From NCBI GenBank assembly GCA_023391095.1, contig JAEWBN010000008.1, forward strand, positions 1-40,746: a stretch of 40,746 nt of DNA. The letters run 5' to 3'. Position numbers and translations under genes: made by a program. Below are positions 15,430-22,601 of this stretch, one piece after another. Numbering within the stretch: the first letter of the stretch is position 1; each line of letters opens with the position of its first letter. This DNA is from Pseudomonadota bacterium (GTDB lineage Bacteria > Pseudomonadota > Alphaproteobacteria > Rhizobiales > Devosiaceae). The notes beneath the pieces are model-generated. The model did no database searches. It had not been told where the DNA came from and saw only the letters and a list, made by a program, of their open reading frames with translations.

Positions 15430-17306
15430 CCGACGACACCACCCCGCAAAAATCCGGTCCGGAGGTCATCCGGGCCTTTGTCCGGACTCTGCCCGCCGCA
15501 CCCGGCGTTTATCGCATGCTCGATGCGGCAGGCGAGGTCATGTATGTGGGCAAGGCGCGGAACCTCAAGGCGCGCGTGACCAACTACACGCGGCCCGAAG
15601 GGCTCGAACTGCGCCTTCAGCGCATGATCGCCTCGACAACAAGCATGGAATTCGTGCGCACCGAAACGGAGTCCGAGGCGCTCCTGCTCGAAGCCAACAT
15701 GATCAAGCGCCTGAAGCCGCGCTTCAACGTGCTGCTGCGCGACGACAAGAGCTTCCCCTATATCCTGATCGCCACCGACCACGAGGCGCCCGAGCTGACC
15801 AAGCATCGCGGCACCCGCCGGCGCCAGGGGCATTATTTCGGTCCCTTCGCCTCGGCCACGGCAGTGGGCCGCACCATTGCCAGCCTGCAAAAGGCTTTCC
15901 TGCTGCGCAATTGCTCGGACAGTTTCTATGCCGGGCGCACGCGTCCGTGCCTCCAATACCAGATCAAGCGCTGCGCCGGCCCCTGCACGCGGGAAATCAG
16001 CCTCGAAGCCTATGGCGAACTGGTCGAGGACGCCCGACAGTTCCTGTCCGGCAAGTCGCGCTCGGTGCAGGCGCATCTGCAGGCCGACATGAACAAGGCC
16101 GCCGAAGATCTCGATTTCGAGCGCGCCGCGCTGATCCGCGACCGGCTTTCGGCGCTGGCGCTGATCCAGAGCCAGGGCGACGCCACTGCCCGCTCGGTGG
16201 AAGAGGCCGATGTCTTTGCGATCCATCACGAAGGCGGCCAGTTCTGCGTACAGGTGTTCTTTTTCCGCGCCTACCAGAACTGGGGCAACTACCCCTACCG
16301 CCCGCGCGCCGATGCCACGCTCACCGATGCCGAAGTGCTCGAAGCCTTTATCGGCCAGTTCTACGAGAACCGCACGCCGGCCCGGCTGGTGCTGGTCAGT
16401 CACGAACTGAGCGAACATGCGCTGATGGAAGAGGCTCTGACCTCCCGCGCCGGTCGCCGCGTCTATATCGAACAGCCCCAGCGCGGCGAAAAGCGCGATC
16501 TGGTCAATCACGCGCTCAACAATGCCCGCGAAGCGCTGAGCCGCCAGCTTGCCGAGGGCGCCTCGCACCGCACCCTGCTCGAAGGCGTGGCGGAAACATT
16601 CGGTCTTGAGAACGTGCCGCGCCGCATCGAGATCTACGACAACTCCCACATTTCCGGCACCAATATGGTGGGCGCCATGGTCGTGGCGGGCGAGGAAGGC
16701 TTTTCCAAAAAGCATTACCGCACCTTCAACATCAAATCCGACATCTCCGCGGGTGATGATTTCGGCATGATGCGCGAAGTGCTGACGCGCCGTTTTGCCC
16801 GGCTTGCCGCCGAAAGCGAGACCGATGCCGAGGACGAAAATACCGGCATGCCCGACTGGCCCGATGTCGTCTTCATCGATGGTGGCGCCGGGCAGATGAG
16901 CGCCGTGCGCGAGGTGATTTCCCAGCTGAACCTCCCCAAGGAGGTGACCTTTATCGGCATCGCCAAGGGCGAGGACCGCGACGCGGGCCGGGAAAAATTC
17001 TTCATGGAAGGCCGCGACGCCTTCATGCTGCCGCATCGCGATCCGGTTCTCTATTACGTCCAGCGCCTGCGCGACGAGGCGCACCGCTTTGCCATTGGCA
17101 CCCACCGCGCCAAGCGCAAGAAGGACGTGGTCAAAAACCCCCTGGACGAAATCGAAGGCATTGGCCCGACGCGAAAGCGCGCCCTGCTCAACCATTTCGG
17201 TTCGGCCAAGGCGGTGAGCCGGGCGTCGCTGGCAGACCTCGAGGCCGTGCCGACGATTTCACGCGCCATGGCGCAGCTGATCTACGACCACTTCAACCGC
17301 ACCTAA
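15426..17306 (+). CDS. uvrC: Excinuclease ABC subunit UvrC
   Basis: UvrC makes both incisions around damage bound by UvrB. The 626 residues contain a GIY-YIG nuclease at 22-100 (P-G-V-Y-R-M and V-M-Y-V-G-K-A-R-N-L-K) and a cluster of cysteines (N-C-S, R-P-C, R-C-A-G-P-C). A UVR motif for UvrB contact follows at about 220-250. The RNase H-like second nuclease starts at I-E-I-Y-D-N-S-H-I-S-G. A C-terminal helix-hairpin-helix pair contains I-E-G-I-G-P-T-R-K-R-A-L-L. It is translationally coupled to the SDR gene. In related genomes pgsA, moaD and moaE often follow directly; here four genes lie in between. Confidence 0.97.
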   Translation: MTDDTTPQKSGPEVIRAFVRTLPAAPGVYRMLDAAGEVMYVGKARNLKARVTNYTRPEGLELRLQRMIASTTSMEFVRTETESEALLLEANMIKRLKPRFNVLLRDDKSFPYILIATDHEAPELTKHRGTRRRQGHYFGPFASATAVGRTIASLQKAFLLRNCSDSFYAGRTRPCLQYQIKRCAGPCTREISLEAYGELVEDARQFLSGKSRSVQAHLQADMNKAAEDLDFERAALIRDRLSALALIQSQGDATARSVEEADVFAIHHEGGQFCVQVFFFRAYQNWGNYPYRPRADATLTDAEVLEAFIGQFYENRTPARLVLVSHELSEHALMEEALTSRAGRRVYIEQPQRGEKRDLVNHALNNAREALSRQLAEGASHRTLLEGVAETFGLENVPRRIEIYDNSHISGTNMVGAMVVAGEEGFSKKHYRTFNIKSDISAGDDFGMMREVLTRRFARLAAESETDAEDENTGMPDWPDVVFIDGGAGQMSAVREVISQLNLPKEVTFIGIAKGEDRDAGREKFFMEGRDAFMLPHRDPVLYYVQRLRDEAHRFAIGTHRAKRKKDVVKNPLDEIEGIGPTRKRALLNHFGSAKAVSRASLADLEAVPTISRAMAQLIYDHFNRT

Positions 17307-17307
17307 C

Positions 17308-17652
17308 TCAGTCTTCGAGACAGACGCCTACATCGTGGCGCAGCGCCGCCGGATCGCTGCTCACCAGATAGTCCGGCAGTTGCATGCTGAGCTCTTCGGC
17401 ATAGCTCTCGAACAGGGCCTCGACGCTTTCTCCGGACAGGCCCTTGGCGTCGAACTCCTCGAAGGCCACCAGACTCCAGATATCGGCGCGCAGGGCGGGA
17501 TCGATTGCTTCCGGTGGATAAACCCCCAGCACCTCCAGAACCTGGATGGCCGAGATGCACCACATGGCCAGGTCGGCGTCGGGGCTAAGCTCCTGCGCGG
17601 CGGCGGGGGTGAGCAGTGCGGCACAGATGGCGGCGACGAGCAGGCGTTTCAT
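17308..17652 (-). CDS. Small secreted protein, unknown function
   Basis: I do not recognise this 114-residue protein. A signal peptide (cut after A-A-A-Q near residue 20) is followed by an acidic, Leu-rich domain with two cysteines (W-C-I-S and G-V-C-L). The cysteines are about 78 residues apart and could form a disulfide in the periplasm. GGAGGAG lies just upstream of the ATG. The gene is convergent with uvrC, with only one base between stop codons, and divergent from the PNPOx-like gene. Confidence 0.7.
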   Translation of the reverse strand: MKRLLVAAICAALLTPAAAQELSPDADLAMWCISAIQVLEVLGVYPPEAIDPALRADIWSLVAFEEFDAKGLSGESVEALFESYAEELSMQLPDYLVSSDPAALRHDVGVCLED

Positions 17653-17781
17653 GGCTCCTCCAGAAGATCGGAACCTCGCGCATGCTCAGCCTCACGTCAG
17701 CCCCTGTTCGCGGGCGATACCGAGTTACGGCAACTTTCCAGGCACGCCCGGCGTTTATGGGCACCCAACGGAGTTTCCCCC

Positions 17782-18285
17782 ATGAGTGACGAAAACAACC
17801 ACAGCCTCCCGGCCGGCGAAGCAATCGACCGCATCTGGGAACTGGCCGAAAAGATCGACATCTGCATGTTCACCACCTGGGACGGTGAGCACCAGCGCAG
17901 CCGGCCCATGTCGGCCCGCGTGCGCCGCGCTGAAAACGCGATCTACTTCCTCACCGATCTCGAAACCCACAAGCTGGTCGAGATCGAGAAATACCCGCGC
18001 GTTTCGCTCGCCTGGGCCGACAATGCAGGCCACAAATATGCAGTGATCGCCGGCGGGGCCGAAGTGCTCAACGACCGCGCCAAGATCGAAGAACTCTGGG
18101 AACAGTTCGACAAGGCCTGGTGGGACGATGCCAGCGACCCCAGCATCCGCCTCCTGCGCGTCACCCCCGACGATGGCGAAGTCTGGGACAGCCCCAACAT
18201 GATCGTCGCCACCGCGAAGATGCTGGTTGCAGCCGCCACCGGCGCCAAGCCGGACTTCGGCGCCAATGCCAAGGTGGACCTGTAG
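17782..18285 (+). CDS. PNPOx-like (general stress protein 26 type) flavin-binding protein
   Basis: This 167-residue protein has the split-barrel fold of the pyridoxamine phosphate oxidase-like family. Markers are M-F-T-T-W-D-G near the N terminus, R-S-R-P-M-S-A-R-V-R, V-S-L-A-W-A-D and the Trp-rich K-A-W-W-D-D-A-S-D-P. Relatives bind FMN or FAD and are linked to stress, but substrates are largely unknown; it is not the biosynthetic PdxH. The reading frame ends at a TAG (18283-18285). It would continue for 15 more well-formed codons to a TAA at 18331-18333, all with G or C at the third position. The stop may therefore be a recent mutation, although the family often ends here. Confidence 0.88.
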   Translation: MSDENNHSLPAGEAIDRIWELAEKIDICMFTTWDGEHQRSRPMSARVRRAENAIYFLTDLETHKLVEIEKYPRVSLAWADNAGHKYAVIAGGAEVLNDRAKIEELWEQFDKAWWDDASDPSIRLLRVTPDDGEVWDSPNMIVATAKMLVAAATGAKPDFGANAKVDL

Positions 18286-18340
18286 CGCGAGGCCTTCTCC
18301 ACCAAGGTCGTGGCCTTCAAGCTGCCGAACTAAGCAGGGC

Positions 18341-18367
18341 GGCCCGTCCCTCCATCGGGGGCGGGCC
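18341..18367 (+). terminator. Terminator-like hairpin behind the PNPOx-like gene
   Basis: GGCCCG-TCCC and GGGG-GCGGGCC pair into a strong GC stem around TCCATC, followed by ATTTTCAT. It lies 55 bases after the gene's TAG stop and only 7 bases after the TAA of the possible extended frame. On the other side it abuts the small gene at 18380. Confidence 0.65.
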
Positions 18368-18379
18368 ATTTTCATGCGG

Positions 18380-18553
18380 TCAGGAGGCGATGAAGTCGCC
18401 GCCAGCGTGACCGATTTCCCAGGCCGCGTCCCAGATGGCCTCGTCGGCATTGTTCTTGCCGCGATGCGGATTGGTGTTCTTGTCCTTCTCGGTCGCGCCG
18501 GCCGTCCAGCCATCGAGCCGCACCTTCTCGTCATGCCGCTTGTCGTTTGTCAT
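18380..18553 (-). CDS. Small hypothetical protein (57 aa)
   Basis: The product is short and highly charged. It begins M-T-N-D-K-R-H-D-E-K-V-R-L-D-G-W and ends A-W-E-I-G-H-A-G-G-D-F-I-A-S. An AGGAG site lies 6 bases before the ATG at 18553. There is no signal peptide, membrane helix or known motif. The gene is read away from the aroG control region and ends against the terminator of the PNPOx-like gene. It is kept because of the ribosome site and regular codon use; the function is unknown. Confidence 0.6.
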   Translation of the reverse strand: MTNDKRHDEKVRLDGWTAGATEKDKNTNPHRGKNNADEAIWDAAWEIGHAGGDFIAS

Positions 18554-18610
18554 GGAGCTCTCCTGATCTTTTGCGGGCTCTCTAGCATGGCGACGACCGA
18601 TGGCTCCAGA

Positions 18611-18640
18611 TTGACCGTCCGATTGCCCCCCCCCCAAAAT
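18611..18640 (+). promoter_or_regulatory. Candidate promoter of the aroG leader with a poly-C spacer
   Basis: TTGACC (18611-18616) and CAAAAT (18635-18640) are separated by 18 bases and resemble a sigma-70-type promoter. The spacer ends in a run of ten C residues (18626-18635). Transcription would start near 18647, about 35 bases before the leader peptide ATG. It is the best match in this gap, but it rests on the motif alone. Confidence 0.45.
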
Positions 18641-18682
18641 GGGGACTCGACAAGCGCAGAACTCCCCGCTAGCTTCTCGACC

Positions 18683-18757
18683 ATGATCAACGCCGCCACC
18701 TTTTATTGGTATTTTAGCTTTCCGCTCCCGGCGGAGGCTATCGCGCGCGTGTCCTGA
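18683..18757 (+). CDS. aroG leader peptide (aromatic-rich, 24 aa)
   Basis: A 24-codon open frame starts at ATG 18683 and stops at TGA 18757. Residues 7-13 are F-Y-W-Y-F-S-F, so six of seven codons specify the three aromatic amino acids. This is the signature of a transcription attenuation leader whose ribosome senses charged tRNA-Phe, -Tyr and -Trp, the end products of the pathway begun by DAHP synthase (aroG, 97 bases further on). The peptide itself needs no function. The ribosome site is weak. Downstream structures fit the classical mechanism (see the attenuator at 18730-18820). Confidence 0.8.
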   Translation: MINAATFYWYFSFPLPAEAIARVS

Positions 18758-18820
18758 TCCGTTACTGACCAGACCAAAGATCGCAAGCCAGCCGCCCGAC
18801 TTCCGAGGCGGCTTTTTCTT
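18730..18820 (+). promoter_or_regulatory. Attenuator of aroG: antiterminator and terminator
   Basis: The terminator stem is AGCCGCC (18790-18796) with GGCGGCT (18807-18813), a 10-base loop, then TTTTTCTT. The alternative pairing uses GGCGG-A-GGCT (18730-18739), inside the leader reading frame, with AGCC-AG-CCGCC (18786-18796), which destroys the terminator stem. A ribosome stalled on the aromatic codons (18701-18721) leaves 18730-18739 free and allows read-through. A ribosome that reaches the leader stop (18757) covers it and lets the terminator form. This is read from the sequence and known attenuation logic, without energy calculations. Confidence 0.8.
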
Positions 18821-18853
18821 GGCCGCCTTGAGCAAAACTCAAGAGACCAGAAA

Positions 18854-19927
18854 ATGCTCAAATCCACCGACGACCTGCGCATAACCGAAATCAAGCCGCT
18901 GACCACGCCCATCGAGGTCATGCGCACCCATCCGCGCACCGATCCGGCCACCCGCACCGTGCTGGCCGCTCGCCACGCCGTTCATAACATCCTCGCCGGC
19001 CAGGACGACCGGCTGGCCGTTGTCGTTGGCCCTTGCTCGATCCACGATCCGGCAGCGGCCATCGACTATGCCCAGCGCCTTGTGGCCCTGCGCGAGGAAC
19101 TGGCGGGCTCGCTCGAAATCATCATGCGCGTCTATTTCGAAAAGCCGCGCACCACGGTGGGTTGGAAGGGTCTGATCAACGACCCCGATCTCGATGGCAG
19201 CTTCAACATCACCCAGGGCCTGCACACTGCCCGCGCGCTGCTGCTCGAGGTCAACAATCTGGGCCTGCCGGCCGCCTGCGAATTCCTCGATATGACCACC
19301 CCGCAATACATCGCCGACCTCGTCGCCTGGGCCGCCATCGGCGCCCGCACCACCGAGTCGCAGATCCACCGCGAACTGGCCTCGGGCCTTTCCTGCCCCG
19401 TCGGCTTCAAGAACGGCACCGATGGCAATGTGAAGATCGCGCTCGACGCCGTGCTCTCTGCCGCCCAGCCGCACCATTTCATGGCGGTTACCAAGGATGG
19501 GCGCTCGGCCATTGCAGCCACGTCGGGCAATGAGGACTGCCACATCATCCTGCGCGGCGGCAAAACCACCAACTACGATGCTGCCAGTGTCGACGCCGCT
19601 GCGGCCGCTGCCGCAAAGGCCGGCGTCAACCCGGCAATCATGATCGATGCCAGCCACGCCAATTCCGCCAAAAAGCCGGAAAACCAGCCGCTCGTCCTTG
19701 CCGAGGTGGGCGCGCAGCTCGCCAATGGCGACAAGCGCATCATCGGCGTCATGGTAGAGTCCAATCTTGTTGCCGGCCGGCAGGATCTCGTGCCGGGCCA
19801 GGACCTCGTCTATGGCCAGTCCATCACCGATGGCTGCATCGACTGGGACACGACAGTCACCGCCCTGCGCGCCCTCGCTGCCTCGGTCGAACAGCGCCGC
19901 GCGGTGAACAGCCAGGCCGTGGCCTGA
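18854..19927 (+). CDS. aroG: 3-deoxy-7-phosphoheptulonate (DAHP) synthase, class I
   Basis: DAHP synthase condenses phosphoenolpyruvate and erythrose 4-phosphate, the first step to Phe, Tyr and Trp. The 357-residue protein is of the AroF/G/H type I-alpha class. Markers are V-V-V-G-P-C-S-I-H-D-P (metal-binding Cys), F-E-K-P-R-T-T-V-G-W-K-G-L and G-F-K-N-G-T-D-G. The metal-site His and Asp follow in I-D-A-S-H-A-N-S. Its N-terminal ~25 residues match the segment that binds feedback inhibitors in the E. coli isoenzymes. Expression is probably set by the attenuator just upstream. Many alphaproteobacteria use the unrelated class II enzyme, so this may be an extra isoenzyme. A palindromic repeat follows. 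Confidence 0.96.
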   Translation: MLKSTDDLRITEIKPLTTPIEVMRTHPRTDPATRTVLAARHAVHNILAGQDDRLAVVVGPCSIHDPAAAIDYAQRLVALREELAGSLEIIMRVYFEKPRTTVGWKGLINDPDLDGSFNITQGLHTARALLLEVNNLGLPAACEFLDMTTPQYIADLVAWAAIGARTTESQIHRELASGLSCPVGFKNGTDGNVKIALDAVLSAAQPHHFMAVTKDGRSAIAATSGNEDCHIILRGGKTTNYDAASVDAAAAAAAKAGVNPAIMIDASHANSAKKPENQPLVLAEVGAQLANGDKRIIGVMVESNLVAGRQDLVPGQDLVYGQSITDGCIDWDTTVTALRALAASVEQRRAVNSQAVA

Positions 19928-19929
19928 TC

Positions 19930-20042
19930 ACCCCCACCCGGCCTCCCCCTGAAATAGGGGGAGGAGCAGATCGGGGATGGTCTCGATACCGCCCCAAACC
20001 GGATCGGTCCCTCCCCCTATCAGGGGGAGGTTAGGTGGGGGT
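19930..20042. repeat. Inverted pair of REP-like repeat units
   Basis: Two ~33-bp units face each other. Both contain ACCCCCACC, three variable bases, CCTCCCCCTGA, then TAGGGGGAGG; the second is on the opposite strand. Each unit is itself a hairpin, so the element can fold into a cruciform-like structure. A third unit lies behind uvrB (2513-2547). Located between aroG and pgsA, it fills almost the whole gap and may end or process the aroG transcript. Confidence 0.75.
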
Positions 20043-20095
20043 ACGAGTGCAACTGGCACCTTGACCCCCACCGCCCATCCTGTTCATGTCCACCC

Positions 20096-20662
20096 ATGAC
20101 CCGGAACCCGCTCACTCTCGTCCCCAATATCATCACCATCGCCCGCATCGCGGCCATCGTGCCCATTGCTGTGCTGCTGCTGGCCGGCGATCCGCTGCTG
20201 CGCGCCATTGCGCTGGCGCTTTATGTCATCGCTGCCGCCAGCGACTGGGTGGACGGGTATCTGGCGCGCGCGTGGAACCAGTATTCCGATCTGGGGCGCA
20301 TGCTCGACCCGATCGCGGACAAGATCCTTGTCAACATCCTCATCGCGGTCCTCGCCTTCGATCACAGCCTTTCCGCGCTCGATCTCATTCCCGCTGCGGC
20401 CATCATTTTCCGCGAGACCTTCATCCCGGGCCTGCGCGAATTTCTGGGCAACAAGACCGTGGTCCTGCCCGTGACAAAGCTGGCCAAATGGAAAACCACC
20501 ATCCAGCTCGTGGCGCTCGCCATCGTCATGGCCGAACCGATCATCCCGGGCCTGACGCTGGTTTCCGACGTCGTGCTGTGGGCCGCCGGCATCATCACCG
20601 TCTGGACCGGCTGGCAATATCTGCGCGCCTCCTGGCCACACCTCTCCGGCATCGGCAAATGA
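20096..20662 (+). CDS. pgsA: CDP-diacylglycerol-glycerol-3-phosphate 3-phosphatidyltransferase
   Basis: PgsA makes phosphatidylglycerol phosphate from CDP-diacylglycerol and glycerol 3-phosphate in the inner membrane, the committed step to phosphatidylglycerol. The 188 residues form about five to six membrane helices. The CDP-alcohol phosphotransferase signature D-G-x2-A-R-x8-G-x3-D-x3-D is complete, running from D-G-Y-L-A-R to M-L-D-P-I-A-D near residues 53-75. Its start P-L-T-L-V-P-N-I-I-T-I-A-R is typical of PgsA. The stop overlaps the moaD start (ATGA). Confidence 0.95.
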   Translation: MTRNPLTLVPNIITIARIAAIVPIAVLLLAGDPLLRAIALALYVIAAASDWVDGYLARAWNQYSDLGRMLDPIADKILVNILIAVLAFDHSLSALDLIPAAAIIFRETFIPGLREFLGNKTVVLPVTKLAKWKTTIQLVALAIVMAEPIIPGLTLVSDVVLWAAGIITVWTGWQYLRASWPHLSGIGK

Positions 20663-20910
20663 AGATCCTCTATTTCGCCTGGCTGCGCGAGCGCCTCAAC
20701 CGCGCCAGCGACGAAGTGACCCCGCCCACTGGCGTCGTCACGCTGGCCAATCTCGTTGCCTGGTTGCGCGCCAATGACGAGGCGCTGGACGCCGCCATGG
20801 AAAATCCGGCCATTTTCAAGCTCTCGATCAATGCCCGCATCGTGCCCTGGGACACACCCATCATCGGCGCGACGGAAATCGCCATCCTGCCGCCCATGAC
20901 CGGCGGCTGA
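20659..20910 (+). CDS. moaD: Molybdopterin synthase sulfur-carrier subunit MoaD
   Basis: MoaD is the small ubiquitin-like subunit of molybdopterin synthase. Its C-terminal glycine thiocarboxylate gives the sulfur to precursor Z. The 83-residue protein starts M-K-I-L-Y-F-A-W-L-R-E-R and ends P-P-M-T-G-G, the required Gly-Gly tail. The ATG at 20659 overlaps the pgsA stop. moaE follows 4 bases later, so both subunits of the enzyme are made from one transcript. Confidence 0.95.
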   Translation: MKILYFAWLRERLNRASDEVTPPTGVVTLANLVAWLRANDEALDAAMENPAIFKLSINARIVPWDTPIIGATEIAILPPMTGG

Positions 20911-20914
20911 GCCG

Positions 20915-21361
20915 ATGATCCGCGTTACAACGGACCCCTTTGATCCCGGCGCCGAGGCCAACCGCTTTGCAGCGTCCCATACTGCGGCCGGCGCCATGGT
21001 GACCTTCACCGGCCTCGTCCGTTCACTGCCCGAGGACCCGATCACCGCACTGATCCTCGAATGCTACGAGGACCTTGCGCGCAACGAACTCGCCGCCATC
21101 CGCGACGCCGCCATCGCCCGCTTCGCCCTGACCGACGCCGCGATCCTCCATCGCCACGGCCGGCTCGTGCCCGGCGAAACCATCATGATGGTAATGACCC
21201 TGGCCCCCCACCGCCAGGCCGCCTTCGACGGTGCACAGTTCCTCATGGACTACCTCAAGACCGACGCCCCCTTCTGGAAACAGGAGGAAACGGCGACGGG
21301 AGTGCGGTGGGTCGAAGCCAAGGCTGAAGATGATGCAGCGCGGGAGCGGTGGGCCATCTAG
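20915..21361 (+). CDS. moaE: Molybdopterin synthase catalytic subunit MoaE
   Basis: MoaE is the large catalytic subunit that binds MoaD and forms the dithiolene of molybdopterin. The 148 residues carry V-T-F-T-G-L-V-R, L-E-C-Y-E-D-L-A, H-R-H-G-R-L-V-P-G-E and the active-site region A-P-F-W-K-Q-E with the conserved lysine. It is the last gene of the pgsA-moaD-moaE transcript. No other molybdenum cofactor genes are in the window. A palindromic repeat and the ilvE terminator follow. Confidence 0.95.
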   Translation: MIRVTTDPFDPGAEANRFAASHTAAGAMVTFTGLVRSLPEDPITALILECYEDLARNELAAIRDAAIARFALTDAAILHRHGRLVPGETIMMVMTLAPHRQAAFDGAQFLMDYLKTDAPFWKQEETATGVRWVEAKAEDDAARERWAI

Positions 21362-21396
21362 CCGGCTAAAATCCCCAAGCTCACCACACACTCGAT

Positions 21397-21483
21397 CGTC
21401 ACCCTCGGGCTTGACCCGAGGGCTCTAAACTATTCGGGGCAGCAAGAAAGTACAGTCTCCTCGGGTCAAGCCAGAGGATGACG
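21397..21483. repeat. Inverted repeat of the CCTCGGG-CTTGACCCGAGG type
   Basis: The arms CGTCACCCTCGGGCTTGACC (continuing CGAGG) and its near complement ending GAGGATGACG face each other across about 37 bases. Each arm contains a self-complementary CTCGGG...CCCGAG core. Such elements recur between genes in many alphaproteobacteria. It separates moaE from the convergent ilvE gene. Confidence 0.7.
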
Positions 21484-21530
21484 TCCGGTGGTATTGGGCT
21501 GCGTCACTGCCTTCGCCGAACCAAAACAAA

Positions 21531-21556
21531 AAAGCCGGGCATCGCTGCCCGGCTTT
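21531..21556 (-). terminator. Rho-independent terminator of ilvE
   Basis: A perfect 11-bp stem AAAGCCGGGCA / TGCCCGGCTTT has a 4-base loop. On the minus strand it is followed by TTTTGTTTTGG. It begins 22 bases after the ilvE stop. This is the clearest intrinsic terminator in the window. Confidence 0.9.
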
Positions 21557-21578
21557 CTAAACTCAATCCAACCCAACC

Positions 21579-22469
21579 CTATTCGGCTGCGGCCTTTTTC
21601 GGCGTCACGGCGGCGGTATAGGCGTCGATCAGGGTGCGGCAGCCTTCGCCGGGGGTGAAGGTGTAGTCGCCGATCACCGAAACCGGGGTCACTTCCGCGG
21701 CGGTGCCGGTGAGGAAGCATTCGTCGAACTGGTCCAGCTCTTCGGGCATGATGTGCCGCTCGGTGACCGTGTAGCCATTTTCCTTGGCCAGGGCGATCAG
21801 GGTCTGGCGCGTAATGCCGTTGAGGAAGCAGTCCGGCGTCGGCGTCGTGATCTCCTTGCCCTTGATGAAGAACACGTTCGCGCCGGTGGCTTCCGCCACA
21901 TAGCCGCGATAGTCCAGCATCAGCGCATCGGCATAGCCGTTGGCCATGGCGTGGTCCTTGGAGAGCGTGCAGATCATGTAGAGACCGGCCGCCTTGGCCG
22001 AGGACGGGATGGTCTCCGGGCTCGGGCGCTTCCACTTGCTCCATTCAAGGCGAATGCCCTTGAGCTTTTCCTCGACCGAGAAATAGCTCGGCCAAACCCA
22101 GGCGGCGATGGCCACATGCACCGTGTTGTTGCGCGCCGGCACAGAAAGCTCTTCCGAGCCGCGCCAGGCGACGGGACGCACATAGGCGTCGACCAGGCCA
22201 TTCTTGTCGAGGACCAGCCGCTTGGCTGCCTCGATCTCGTCCACCGAATAGGGGAAGGGCATGTCGAGCGTCGCTGCCGAGCGGATCAGCCGTTCGGTAT
22301 GCTCGCGCGACTTGAAGATTTCCCCGCCATAGGCGCGTTCGCCTTCGAACACGGAGCTGGCATAATGCAGCCCGTGCGTCAGCACGTGAATCTTTGCGTC
22401 CTTCCAGGGTTTGAGTTCGCCGTCAAACCAGATCCAGCCGTCGCGCTGGTCCATGGGCACGCCTGCCAT
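21579..22469 (-). CDS. ilvE: Branched-chain-amino-acid aminotransferase
   Basis: This PLP enzyme moves the amino group between glutamate and the keto acids of Val, Leu and Ile. The 296 residues are of fold-type IV. W-I-W-F-D-G-E-L is near the start and H-G-L-H-Y-A-S-S-V-F-E-G-E-R follows. The PLP lysine is in S-S-A-K-A-A-G-L-Y. A-E-A-T-G-A-N-V-F-F and F-L-T-G-T-A-A-E-V-T-P-V complete the pattern. The start at 22469 has GGAGAGG 5 bases upstream; a longer frame from 22523 lacks this. It is divergent from a MarR-type regulator. Confidence 0.95.
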   Translation of the reverse strand: MAGVPMDQRDGWIWFDGELKPWKDAKIHVLTHGLHYASSVFEGERAYGGEIFKSREHTERLIRSAATLDMPFPYSVDEIEAAKRLVLDKNGLVDAYVRPVAWRGSEELSVPARNNTVHVAIAAWVWPSYFSVEEKLKGIRLEWSKWKRPSPETIPSSAKAAGLYMICTLSKDHAMANGYADALMLDYRGYVAEATGANVFFIKGKEITTPTPDCFLNGITRQTLIALAKENGYTVTERHIMPEELDQFDECFLTGTAAEVTPVSVIGDYTFTPGEGCRTLIDAYTAAVTPKKAAAE

Positions 22470-22601
22470 GTTCCTCTCCAAATCATAATACCGGCGGCCC
22501 TGCGGCCAGCTCGTTGGCGCCAATCATGCCCCAGGGTCATACCCTTGGCAAACCGGAAAGCCTTTGGGATAAGACGAAACGGCGGTGGCGATGGAGGGAA
22601 A

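Noticed and set aside
15285..17195. 636-codon open frame on the minus strand opposite uvrC
   Set aside because: A by-product of high third-position GC in uvrC; its sequence is Gly/His/Val-rich without recognisable domains.
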